A stretch of DNA of 14,736 nt from NCBI GenBank assembly GCA_015852425.1, contig JAAAIG010000739.1:1-14736 (forward strand), in the 5' to 3' direction. The notes beneath the pieces were generated by a model, which searched no databases, was not told the DNA's origin, and saw only the letters and a program-made list of their open reading frames with translations. The position numbers were made by a program, and so were the translations under genes. Origin of the DNA: Gryganskiella cystojenkinii (taxonomy: Eukaryota > Mortierellomycota > Mortierellomycetes > Mortierellales > Mortierellaceae). Below, in pieces: positions 1 through 9,066 of this stretch (position 1 is its first letter; the number at the start of each line of letters is the position of its first letter).

Positions 1-1270
1 TCCTTGGGAGTATGGTCCACGAGATCGCCCATCGTGCCATAAGGAGTCTTGAAGTCCCTAACAGACTCGATCATGTTTCCATTCTTGTCCGCACCCCACC
101 TTGAAGAAAATCAAAGAGCATAGGAGGTTTAGTTGATGAGCGCCCGGCACAAGGTGCTTGTTATGCGCCAGCATAATATGTACTATTGTATTTGCCCTTA
201 CTCAGAGTTGCGAAACTTTTCATTCTCGCATTCGGCCTCAGTCTCGAATTGTCGGGTAACGACCCAACAAATCTTGTTATTAGGGACATTGAAAATTGTC
301 CAAGTGTACGGTGTGCCCTGTCCGATCATTTGGAAAGTCTCCATGTTCTCTTTTGTCACGTACGGGAACTTTTCTGGGTCAAGAGAATCCGTAGTGCCGA
401 CTAGGCAGGTGTACCCCTTGTGAAAGTCCTTGGTATCCGAGGGAGGGAGTTCATGTTTGTCCGAGAGGTACTTATACAACGACTGGCGCACGGCACTGTA
501 AGCACCATCGGCACCGACTAGGATGTCGCCATGGTAGGTTGTGCCATCAGCACATCGGATCATGGCTCCTTCATCGTTTTGAATCGTCGACAGAACCTTC
601 TTGTTGAAGTGGAACTTTTCCTTGGGGACTCTGGCAAGAAGGAAGTCCATGAGCTGGGGTCGAGGCAAGGAAAGATAATCGTAGCCGATGCTAGGTGAAA
701 AAGTGATAGGAAGGGAGAGATGCACAACGGTAGTCAGTCCATTTTCTTCTCCGAGGCAAAAACAGACATTTAATCTCCCCTTAAAACAGAAATCTCACTT
801 ACGATCGTGACATCTTTTCAGTTTGTACAATGGTGGCAATCTTGCCCATGTCACCATAGCGAAGGTTCAATTCCTTTGAATGATGGGTAATGTTCTCGAA
901 GTCTTCAAAGATTCCCAGCTGTTCAAAAACCGGCAAGATGTTGGCATTAATTGCCATGATAGAACCTAAGCGTAGTTGCAGGTCAAAAGGGGTATTAACG
1001 ACTGGTGGTCGTTTCTGGCGTTGACTTTAAGTGCTCGTCCTCTGATAATGAGAACTTACCGAGCGGTTTCACCTCAGAAGCGCGCTCAAAGATTTCATAG
1101 CGGATGCCAGCCTTCTCGAGAAGAATAGCCAAAAAGAGACCTCCGATACCAGCGCCAACGATAATCACATAAGGGGTCTTTCCATCGCTTGGAGGAGGAA
1201 ACTTAGAGGGGTACTTGGCAGGAGTCTCATCGAACTCTTCGATAGGCTTTCGAACACGGTGAGGATTCAT
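1..1270 (-). CDS. FAD-dependent monooxygenase, copy A (3' part beyond window)
   Basis: This is the 5' part of a class A flavin monooxygenase (PHBH fold, FAD_binding_3 type), which would oxidise a small organic substrate with NAD(P)H, FAD and O2; the substrate is unknown. Exons on the minus strand are 1270-1060, 965-803, 690-202 and 99 to beyond position 1. Introns are 94, 112 and 102 bp with GTAAGT, GTAAGT and GTAAGG donors. The start is ATG at 1270, starting MNPHRVRKP as in B and D; an in-frame TAA directly precedes it. Visible motifs are the Rossmann GAGIGG (residues 39-44) with the ribose-binding Glu in IFER, and the second FAD motif GADGAYSAVR in exon 3. The GD motif and C-terminus lie off the left edge. 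Exon 1 and intron 1 are nearly identical to copy B, whereas exons 2 and 3 resemble copy D. All visible frames are open, so it is probably functional. Confidence 0.88.
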
Positions 1271-1401
1271 TTAGAAGAAGATAAGATGCAATGCTGTGGA
1301 GAATGAATGAAGTAGAATGAATGAAGTATCTAAAAAACGAAATAGTGAGGGAAAACGGCAAGAGGGACAAAAAGTTGAAAGATGGCAAAATTTAATAAGA
1401 A

Positions 1402-1411
1402 GGCCCGGGCC
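1402..1411. promoter_or_regulatory. Conserved GC palindrome upstream of copy A
   Basis: The perfect palindrome GGCCCGGGCC lies about 130 bp upstream of the copy A start, in otherwise AT-rich DNA. Its core GCCCGGGC recurs at 4305-4312, at a matching distance from the copy B start. It could bind a dimeric transcription factor, but conservation may only reflect the recent duplication. The function is inferred. Confidence 0.25.
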
Positions 1412-2018
1412 GCCACCGCTATGTCTCTTTTTCTCTTTTGTTTTTGCCCCCGTCAATTGTCCCTTGGCGTCAAGCAAGATTCCCGTTGCTCTCTGTACCA
1501 AGGACCGTGGGTTGTTGCACAGCAGCTGCAAGTTTTAGTACAGTTATGCATGTTGAAGAGAAGGTCTTTCAGGCTTAATTGATCACAAAACTTTTTTTTC
1601 TCGGTCTTCTCTCTTTTCTGTACTTCGCCGTTCCTCACGGCCCGCCATCAACATTGCTACATTTGTGTCAACCATGGCCTGCCGAGGGTCACAAAAAATA
1701 AGGACGAAAGATGAAATCTTTTAAACACTCCTTGCGAACAGCAAGAAGTTTCTTCACTGAAATTTTTCAATTAATGCAGACACGAACTGTTCCATGGAAG
1801 GTTGGAGGAATGAAACTCACTTTGGGATGCAGTTCGATGAGATTAAAAGTGGAACTGAACTGCTGTGCGCTCTTTGCGTGTTTCCCGTTTCGACTTGGAT
1901 CGAAACAGAAATAGCGAAGGACACGCGAGACCCAAATGACGGAGGAGAGAAGTTCGATTTTCAAAAGTCAAAATAACCACCAAAAAAAAGGTTGAAGATT
2001 GCTCAGAGCGCGGAGTCT

Positions 2019-2024
2019 TTTAAT
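2019..2024 (-). terminator. Candidate poly(A) signal of copy B
   Basis: ATTAAA on the minus strand, about 50 nt past the copy B stop. The same element recurs at 4988-4993 beyond the broken 3' end of copy C. Fungal poly(A) signals are loose, so this is only a plausible signal. Confidence 0.35.
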
Positions 2025-2072
2025 ATTTTCATTGCCCTTCTCCCTCGATCCCATCGACCGTTTTTCAATCTT

Positions 2073-4171
2073 CTACTCCTCCTTGTCTTGTTCTTCTTCT
2101 TTTCTCTTTCTTTCTTCCTCCTCACGCTTCTTGCGTTGCTCCTCCTCGTATCTCGTGGATGGTTTCTGCGGTAAAACCGAGACTGTTCCTCGCTTCGGAG
2201 CCAATGGCATAAATGCAAGTTGAGGCCTTGAGAAAGCGTTAAAATGATATTCAGAAAAAAAAACATTGTGCGTTAGTAAACGAGTGTAAGGCGTTACCCT
2301 TGGAATGACGGTCGTGTTCACTCACCTATAACGGGCATCCTTAATCAGGGCCTTGTTCTTTATAGACTGGGGGAGCCAGTTCAAAATAACGTAACGTACC
2401 ACTCTCTCCGTAATAGTCTACATGGAATATTCAGAAGTTGCAAAGAGAGTCAGTGGTTGTTTAAAAAAAGATGAGATAAAGGAATGATCGGGTGGTGTCA
2501 ATGCATGTCAATACCTGGCCGTTGAAGATAAACGAGGTCTTGTTACTGTAATCGTTTTGAATCCTGACTTGATCGTAGCGCTGTTCACGATAGTCCTGCA
2601 GAGCTTCCTCAATATCACCTTGTTTTAACGATTTCAGATCGTAAAGGCAGTTGGCCAAGATGACGGCATCCTGCATGGCGTTGACGGCGCCTTGCGCTCC
2701 ACTTGGAAGCATCTAATGCAATTATGGACGATGAGGACAAGATTAGAGATCGTCCACACTCGCCGCTGTGACTACGTCGATTTCATATCTTTGCTGAGCA
2801 TGTTACCTTATGAGCTGCATCTCCGATAAGGACTGTTCGACCGTGAGTCCATGTTTCAAAGACCTTGTCCTCAAGGTACACCCGCGAGATTTCTTCCTTA
2901 GGCGTGTGATCTATGAGATCACCTAATGTACCAAAGGGGGTCTTGAAGTCTCGGACTGACTCGATCATGCCACCACTCTTCTCTGGACCCCATCTAAGTG
3001 TAATTGAAGCACACACACAAGGGCAGGACATCACAGCATTAATATTTCTTTGAACTGTACCTTTTTTTTTTTTTTTTGTCCTTACTCAGAGTTTCGGAAC
3101 TTTTCGTTCTCGCATTCGGCTTCAGTCTCGAATTGACGGTTGACGAGCCAGCAAATCTTGTTATCAGGGACATTGAACAAACACCATGTGTAAGGAATGC
3201 CTTGACCGATCATGTGGCACACCTCGGTGTAGTTCTTGGATACATAATCGAATTTCTTAGGATCAAGAGACTCGGTCGTTCCAACCAGGCAAGTGAATCC
3301 CTTATGCATCTCCTTGGCGTCGGAGGGAGGGAGGGCGTTATTGTCAGTGAGATGCTTGTAGAGAGATTGGCGCACAGCGCTGTATGCTCCATCGGCTCCA
3401 ACGAGAATGTCACTATGATAGGTTGTGCCATCTGCACAGCGAATCATCACTCCCTCCTTGTTCTGAATGAGAGAAAGTATCTTCTTGTTCAGGTGAATCT
3501 TCTCCTTCGGGACCTTGGACAAAAGAAAATCAAAAAGTGAAGGTCGAGGAAGCATCATATGCTCATAGCCAATCCTTGCGAAATGAGAGTAAGAAGTGTC
3601 AGTCAGAGTGTAGAAACGGATTGTATCTTTTTTTTTTGAGTGAGAGTGTATAGAAACATGTTTTGTAGGAATGAAGGGTCAAAGCATTTTCCTTACAATT
3701 CCCTGATGTCCTCCGTGGACTCCCAGAAGGCAACTTTTTTCAAGTTACCATATCGAACGTTCATCCTCATACTTGGCAAGGAGATCTTTTTAAACTCTTC
3801 ATAGATTCCCAGCTGTTCAAGAACTGGCAGGATGTTGCCGTTAATCGCCATGATAGAACCTAACAGTGGTTTCAGGTCAAAATTGGATATTAACGACTTG
3901 TGATCGTTTCTGGCGTTGACTTTTAAGTGCTCGTCCCGTACTGTGACAACGAGAACTTACCGAGTGGTTTAACCTCGGATGCACGCTCAAAGATTTCATA
4001 GCGGATACCAATCTTCTCGAGAAGAATGGCCAAAAAGAGACCTCCGATACCAGCGCCAACAATAATCACATAAGGGGTCTTTCCATCGCTTGGAGGAGGA
4101 AACTTAGAAGGGTACTTGGCAGGAGTTTCATCGAGCTCGTCGGTAGGCTTTCGAACACGGTGAGGATTCAT
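2073..4171 (-). CDS. FAD-dependent monooxygenase, copy B (complete, 7 exons, 497 aa)
   Basis: A complete class A flavin monooxygenase. Exons are 4171-3961, 3859-3697, 3574-3086, 2993-2807, 2712-2515, 2417-2326 and 2226-2073; they join to 1494 bp without a stop before TAG. Introns are 92-122 bp, all GT-AG. The start is fixed by an in-frame TAA directly before the ATG and by the same MNPHRVRKP start in A and D. FAD motifs in order are GAGIGG (39-44) with Glu62, GADGAYSAVR (184-193), and GDAAHK (345-350) followed by the conserved Pro and Gly of MLPSGAQGA at the start of exon 5. The C-terminus after PQKPS (466-470) is a highly charged Glu/Lys/Arg tail (473-497), likely helical. No signal peptide is seen, so it is probably cytosolic. 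Exon 2 differs strongly from A and D after its first third, and exon 3 is closest to pseudogene C. The substrate cannot be read from sequence. Confidence 0.92.
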
Positions 4172-5076
4172 TTAAAAGAAAATAAGATGTATTAATAATG
4201 CTGTGGAGAATGAATGAAGTTTTAAAAACGAAATAGTGAAAGAGTATGGAGGGAAAACGGCAAGAGGAACAAAAAGTTGAAAGATAGCAAAATCTAATAA
4301 GAAGGCCCGGGCTGCCACGGCTTTGTCTCTTTTGTTTTTGCCCCCGTCAATTGTCCCTTGGCGTCAAGCAAGGCTCCCATTGCTCTCTACACCATGGACC
4401 ATGAACCATGGCCTGTTGCGCTCCAGCTGCAGGAGTTAGTGCAGTTATGCATCGTGATCAGAAAGTTTTTCGAGCTTAATTGATCACAAAACGTTTTCTT
4501 CTTGGTCTTCTCTGCTCTTGCCATTTCTCAAAGTCCGCCAACAATACCACTAAAGTCCATTTCATTGGCTTAGAGCCTCATACGATTCAAATTTTTTAGA
4601 GTATTCTTATTCAGTCGTCGTGTACAACAATGGTCAGCCCAGGGTCACAAACAATCAGGGCGAAGAATGAAATCGTTTGGTGGCTTCATGCCAAATGGAA
4701 CAGCAAGAAATATGAGGAAAACCTGTCTTCACTGAATTTTTCCCAATTAATGCAGACACGAACTGTTCCATGGAAGGTTGGAGGAGGAGCGAGACTCACT
4801 TTTGGATGCAGTCGATGAGGTGAAAAGGGGGGAACTGAACTGTTTTGCGCTCTTCGCGCGTTTTCCTGTGTCGACTCGCATCGAAACAGAGGGAGGAGGC
4901 GAAGGACACGCGAGACCCATTGACAGAGGAGAGAAATTCGATTTTTTAACACATTGCAATTTGGACGCACACGCAGAGAGTGGAGTCTTTAATATTTTTC
5001 ATCGCCTTTTTCTTTCGATCCCACGGATCGTTTTATCAGTCTCCTTATCTCCCTTGTCTTGTTCTTTGCTCTTTCT
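4172..5076. repeat. Duplicated intergenic/promoter block, copy 2
   Basis: About 900 bp between the start of copy B and the remnant 3' end of copy C. It is homologous to 1271-2072 over most of its length but about 100 bp longer, partly through extra sequence around 4555-4625. It should hold the promoter and leader of copy B and the former 3' flank of copy C. An ATTAAA on the minus strand at 4988-4993 matches the candidate poly(A) signal of copy B. No gene is supported: the reading frame at 4686-4970 resembles the one at 1767-1964 only in pieces, because length differences between the copies are not multiples of three. Confidence 0.78.
4305..4312. promoter_or_regulatory. Conserved GC palindrome upstream of copy B
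   Basis: GCCCGGGC is the core of the palindrome at 1402-1411. One outer base differs here (GGCCCGGGCT). It lies about 135 bp upstream of the copy B start. A regulatory role is conjecture. Confidence 0.22.
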
Positions 5077-5960
5077 TTATTCCTCCTCGCTCTTGTTGCG
5101 CTGTTCCTCTTCGTATCTCGCGGACGGTGTCATCTAAGTGTAAGTGGGACACACTTACAGGCAGCACATTCCGCATTAATATTTCTTCTCTGGACTATTA
5201 CCTTTTTTTAGGGGGGGGGGGGGGGTTTTTTTTTTTTTTTTTTTTTTCTTACTCAGAGTTTCGGAACTTTTCATTCTCGCATTCGGCTTCATTCTCGAAC
5301 TGGTGGATAACGAGCCATCAGATCTTGTTGTCTGGGACATTGAACAAACACCATGTATAAGGAATGCCGTGACCGATCATGTGACAGACCTCAGTGTAGT
5401 TCTTGGATACATATAATATTCGAATTTTTAGGATCAAGAGACTCGGTCGTTTTAACCAGACAAGTGAATTTGGCATCCGAGGAGGGGAGGGCGTTGTTGT
5501 CGGCGAGATGCTTGTAGAGAAATGGGTGCACAGCGCTGTATGCGCCATCGGCACCGACCCTGGTAGGTGGTTCGATCAGCACATTGAATCATGGCGCCAT
5601 CGCTGTTCTGGACAATAGACGAGATCTTGTCAAAGTGGATGTTGTTTGCCGGTACCTTGGACATGAAGAGACTGCCGTGAAGTCAGAAAAGAAAAGTGAA
5701 AGCAAATGAGTGCCTTACAGTTTTTTTTTATATTTTTTTTTTAAAAAAAATACTTTGTTCACCAAGACCCGCTGTGAGCAGGCGGAAAGCATATAGTCAT
5801 AGCCGATAGAATCCTTGGCGAGGTCGCTGCTGATCGGGCAATTTCTGCATGCTACCGTAAAGAACTCGACACTAGAGCTGGGTAGGGCGATGAATCTTCG
5901 TGCAGACCTATCAATCAAGACAAGCGACAGGAATAGAGGAATAGCAGCGGTCAGAGGCCT
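5077..5960 (-). pseudogene. FAD-dependent monooxygenase, copy C (pseudogene)
   Basis: A broken copy of the array monooxygenase. At its 3' side, 5130-5077 encodes the end of exon 7 (PSARYEEEQRNKSEEE, then TAA). This is joined at about 5130 directly to the intron 3 acceptor region, so exons 5, 6 and nearly all of exon 4 are gone. Intron 3 follows, then exon 3 from about 5254 rightward. Exon 3 has an in-frame TGA at 5320-5318 where copy B has the Cys codon of KICW. It also has a frame-changing deletion just before GADGAYSAV, a five-codon deletion before FTCLV, a further frameshift near 5420, and a roughly 90-100 bp A/T-rich insertion between IGYDYM (about 5807) and FMSKVP (about 5668). Exon 2 is only faintly visible (about 5835-5955) and exon 1 is absent. 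The closest relative is copy B (shared KNYTEVCHMIG, YTWCLFNVPDNK). It cannot make a working enzyme. Confidence 0.9.
5211..5247. repeat. G15/T22 homopolymer junction
   Basis: Fifteen G are followed directly by twenty-two T, inside the intron 3 remnant of pseudogene C. At the same place copy B has only a T tract of about 16 (around 3062-3077) and no G run. Such tracts mutate fast and are prone to assembly error. Confidence 0.9.
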
Positions 5961-6153
5961 AAACGCTGATTTCTCGACAACTAAGTGAGGTGCCAGAAAA
6001 TGGCTCAGGCTGTATGAGCTGTGACTCGTAATTAAGAATCCACGAATTATTAATGCGATCCATACTCGCGAATCGCACTCGCACCTGGTTGCTCGATTGA
6101 ATTCTCATTGCGAAAAAAATATTTAATTTCATCAACCCTTCACCCGTATACTA
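5961..6153. other. Intergenic between copy D and pseudogene C
   Basis: About 190 bp with no gene. It holds the 3' UTR of copy D; a candidate ATTAAA poly(A) signal on the minus strand lies at 6122-6127, about 27 nt past the stop. The rest does not resemble the promoter block of A and B, so pseudogene C has lost its original upstream region and exon 1. Confidence 0.55.
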
Positions 6154-8257
6154 TTATATAGCCTTGGGCGTCACTTTCTGCGACTCGTTCTCTTCCTCTT
6201 TCTTCTTCTCCTCCTTCTGTTCCTCGCGTTTTCTGCGCTGTTCTTCCTCATAGCGTCTGGATGGTTTCTGAGGCAAGACGTGTCCGGTACCGCGCTTGGG
6301 AGCCAACGGTAAGAAATTGAGTTGAGGTCTATAAAGCGCAATAGATGTGTTTTATATAGCGTTCAGATCCATAATTCGCCCTAAGTTCTCCGACACACAC
6401 AAGTTCAAATAATAACAACAAAACACGCGATTTTGCCCTTACCTATAAGACGCGTCCTTAATAATAGCCTTCGTCTTCACTGACTGGGGCAACCAATGAA
6501 AGACAATGTATCGGATAATCCTTTCCATGACCGTCTTTTCATAATAACATTAGAAAGGGGATATCAGCATTGGGAAAAAAAAATATACAGCGATCTGTTA
6601 TCAATCTTATTACCTGGCCAATCAGCAAGAACGCGCTCTCGTTGCTGTTATCAACCTGAATTTTGACCTGGGGGTATCTTTGCTCTCTGTAATCCTGCAG
6701 TGCTTCCTCGACATCCTTCTGCTTTAGACTATTCAAGTCATAGAGACAGTTAGTCAAGATGACTGCATCCTGCATCGCGCAAACCGCACCTTGGCCGCCG
6801 GCGGGCAGGAGCTATGTGCCGAGTTACAATAATTCAAAGGATATATCATCGACGTATTAGTCCCAGTTCGACATAGAACATAGAGGTAGGAACTGAAAGA
6901 TATCGAAAGAGTGTAACGGACAATCCACCCGTACCTTGTGAGCAGAGTCTCCGATTAGAACTGTTCTTCCATGAGTCCAGGTTTCGAACAGCTTATCCTC
7001 GAGGTACACACGCGAAATCAAATCCTTTGGAGTATGATCGATGAGATCTCCCAAGGTACCGAATGGGGTCTTGAACTCTCTGACGGTTTCGACCATTTGA
7101 CCATTCTTATCCGCTCCCCATCTAAAGTTGTAAGAGTAGATATTAATATGTATACTTATGAGGCACATTGATGGTCATGCATCTTCTTTCGTCTTGTGTT
7201 CGAACTTACTCAGAGTTACGGAACTTTTCGTTTTCGCATTCGGCTTCAGTCTCGAACTGTTGGATAACGAGCCAACAAATCTTGTTATCCGGGACGTTAC
7301 AAATCGTCCAAGTGTACGATGTACCTTGCCCGATAATTTGGTAACTCTCGGTATGTTCTCTTGTCACGTACGGGAACTGCTCGGGGTCAAGGGAGTCTGT
7401 TGTTCCAACCAGACAAGTGTAGCCCTTGTGCATCTCTTTGGCGTCCGAGGGTGGCAACTCGTGCTTGTCTGAGAGTAGTTTGTACAATGATTGGCGCACG
7501 GCACTGTAAGCACCATCGGCACCGACGACGACGTCACTATGGTAGGTCGTACCGTCAGCACATCGGATCATAGCTCCGTCGTTGTTCTGGATAAGCGACA
7601 GAATCTTCTTGTTGAAGTGAATCTTGCCCTCAGGGACCTTGGACAACAGAAAGTTCATGAACTGGGGTCGAGGCAGCATGTGATAATCATAACCAATCCT
7701 AAATAGCCACATATCACAAAATAGGCAAAACATCATCAGTTTGTTGGTTCATATTCTGTTCCGAACGACGAGAAAAAAAAAAAAAGGCCTCTTACTGGTT
7801 TGAAATCTTTGCAGTCTGCTCAATGGTGGCGATCTTGCTCATGTTTCCATAACGAAGGTTCATTTTCTTTCCAGGGAATGTAATCTTCTCAAACTCTTCG
7901 AAAATGCCAAGTTGCTCAAGAACTGGCAAGATGTTGGCATTGATGCCCATGATGGAACCTATTTGTGGTTAAAGTAAACAAAATCAGCTTGAAAGAACTG
8001 ATACTGTTTCGAATGACGCTCCGGCGCAGATTTTCTGGTGACTTACCGAGTGGCTTCACCTCGGATGACCGCTCAAAGATTTCATAGCGGATGCCAGCCT
8101 TCTCGAGAAGAATAGCCAAGAAAAGACCGGCGATACCTGCTCCAACAATGATCACATAAGGGGACTTTCCATCGCTTGGAGGGGGAAACTTAGAAGGATA
8201 CTTGGCAGGAGTCTCATCGAACTCGTCGTTGGGCTTACGAACACGATGGGGATTCAT
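6154..8257 (-). CDS. FAD-dependent monooxygenase, copy D (complete, 7 exons, 504 aa)
   Basis: A complete class A flavin monooxygenase. Exons are 8257-8047, 7958-7796, 7698-7210, 7121-6935, 6811-6614, 6534-6443 and 6328-6154, giving 1515 bp ending in TAA. Introns are 88, 97, 88, 123, 79 and 114 bp, all GT-AG. The ATG at 8257 is chosen because it matches A and B; the frame stays open upstream to an ATG at 8365, but that extension has no counterpart in A or B. Motifs are GAGIAG (39-44, with Ala where A and B have Gly), GADGAYSAVR (184-193), and GDSAHK (345-350, Ser for the Ala of B) followed by LLPAGGQGA. The C-terminal tail (about 471-504) is again Glu/Lys/Arg rich but differs in sequence and is seven residues longer than in B. 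Introns are diverged from A and B, which suggests the oldest separation in the array. The substrate is unknown. Confidence 0.92.
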
Positions 8258-9066
8258 CTCAATTAAAAGAAGTGATGAGTGGATGCGTTTCGAGAAATGA
8301 GGTGATGAGATGAAAGAGGTCGAGGAATGGGACGAACAGATGAGGGGAAATAGCGGGAGGACCACCTCGGACTCTATTCCCTTTCAGCCCTCCTCTCTTT
8401 TTCTTTCCCTCGAATGCTCTTGCACCCATGGTGTTAGGTTGCACAACACAGCGGTTGGACAGTCGAAAAGAAGTTTTCTGACTTTATGCTCAACAAAGAG
8501 TTTTTTTTTCTTTGCATGAATGAACACAAACTCGCCCCCTTAGCACCTATTTTCGTGCTCAACCGTTTTTTTTTTTCATAGAGTTGTGCATGAGGGGTTA
8601 AGACGAATGAGAGTCTTTTTTTTTGTGACTTCGACATGCATGAAAGAAAAAATGCTAACTGATATGCGTTCCTGTGCGTTTTTGAAGACTACTTTGAACA
8701 AGAAATGAACCTTGGCGGAGTGATCAAAAAGCAAGCGAGGTTCGATCGCGAAAGTCGTAATGCTTAATGCCATTTGACTTAACAGAACCTCAGAAAGAGC
8801 AAACAGTATCAACTTCCTCCTCTCTTCACCTCATTCCTGTGAGCCCTCTCTTCCTTTTCCTCTTTTTCTTTGCGCACCGCCGTCTTTTTTTTGTTTTTGA
8901 TTGTTTTGGACCATTCACAGTCCGCTTATTGCTGTGCGACCATGGCCATAGGGGGAAACAAAGCAATTGCACAAATTACAACCAAAAGGTCGCCGCTTCA
9001 AAATTACGTTTCAAGATCCTTAGCTGTGAACGCGATTCATTTTACTTTGATCCCATTTCTGTTAGT
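8258..9066. other. Gene-free region upstream of copy D
   Basis: About 800 bp holding the promoter and leader of copy D and the 3' flank of the F-box-like pseudogene. The first 130 bp upstream of the ATG are pyrimidine-rich on the coding strand, as in many fungal leaders. Several T runs occur (8500-8640, 8880-8900). The plus-strand frame 8767-9129 (120 aa) has a low-complexity Phe/Leu/Ser-rich translation, no recognisable domain and overlaps the pseudogene end, so it is not called. I see no convincing copy of the block found upstream of A and B. Confidence 0.5.

Larger units (their letters stand above)
1271..2072. repeat. Duplicated intergenic/promoter block, copy 1
   Basis: About 800 bp between the start of copy A and the stop of copy B, with no convincing gene. 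It is clearly homologous to 4172-5076, with alternating near-identical stretches and indels. Matching parts include the AT-rich leader next to the ATG, the segment around the palindrome GGCCCGGGCC (1402-1411), a stretch containing CAATTGTCCCTTGGCGTCAA, a segment containing AATTGATCACAAAAC, and the block around 1770-1960. It should contain the promoter and 5' UTR of copy A and the 3' UTR of copy B. Short ORFs here do not keep frame between the two copies. The two blocks share ancestry through tandem duplication of gene plus upstream DNA. Confidence 0.8.

Noticed and set aside
1767..1964. Possible small conserved protein in the promoter blocks (minus strand; counterpart at 4686-4970)
   Set aside because: The end of the reading (TFHGTVRVCIN) is shared, but indels not divisible by three upstream break the common frame and the copies end differently. 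It fits duplicated noncoding DNA better.
3076..3540. 154-codon open frame on the plus strand
   Set aside because: It lies exactly antisense to exon 3 of copy B. Matching antisense frames recur at 186-404 and 7158-7472 against exon 3 of A and D, so it is a codon-bias shadow of the conserved exon.
5077..5960. Copy C as a functional shortened enzyme
   Set aside because: It lacks exon 1 and the GD motif exon, has a stop in exon 3 and several frameshifts, and no splicing pattern I could find restores a frame.
8258..8365. N-terminal extension of copy D by 36 residues from an upstream ATG
   Set aside because: A and B have an in-frame stop directly before the equivalent of the chosen ATG, and the extension reads like pyrimidine-rich leader sequence.
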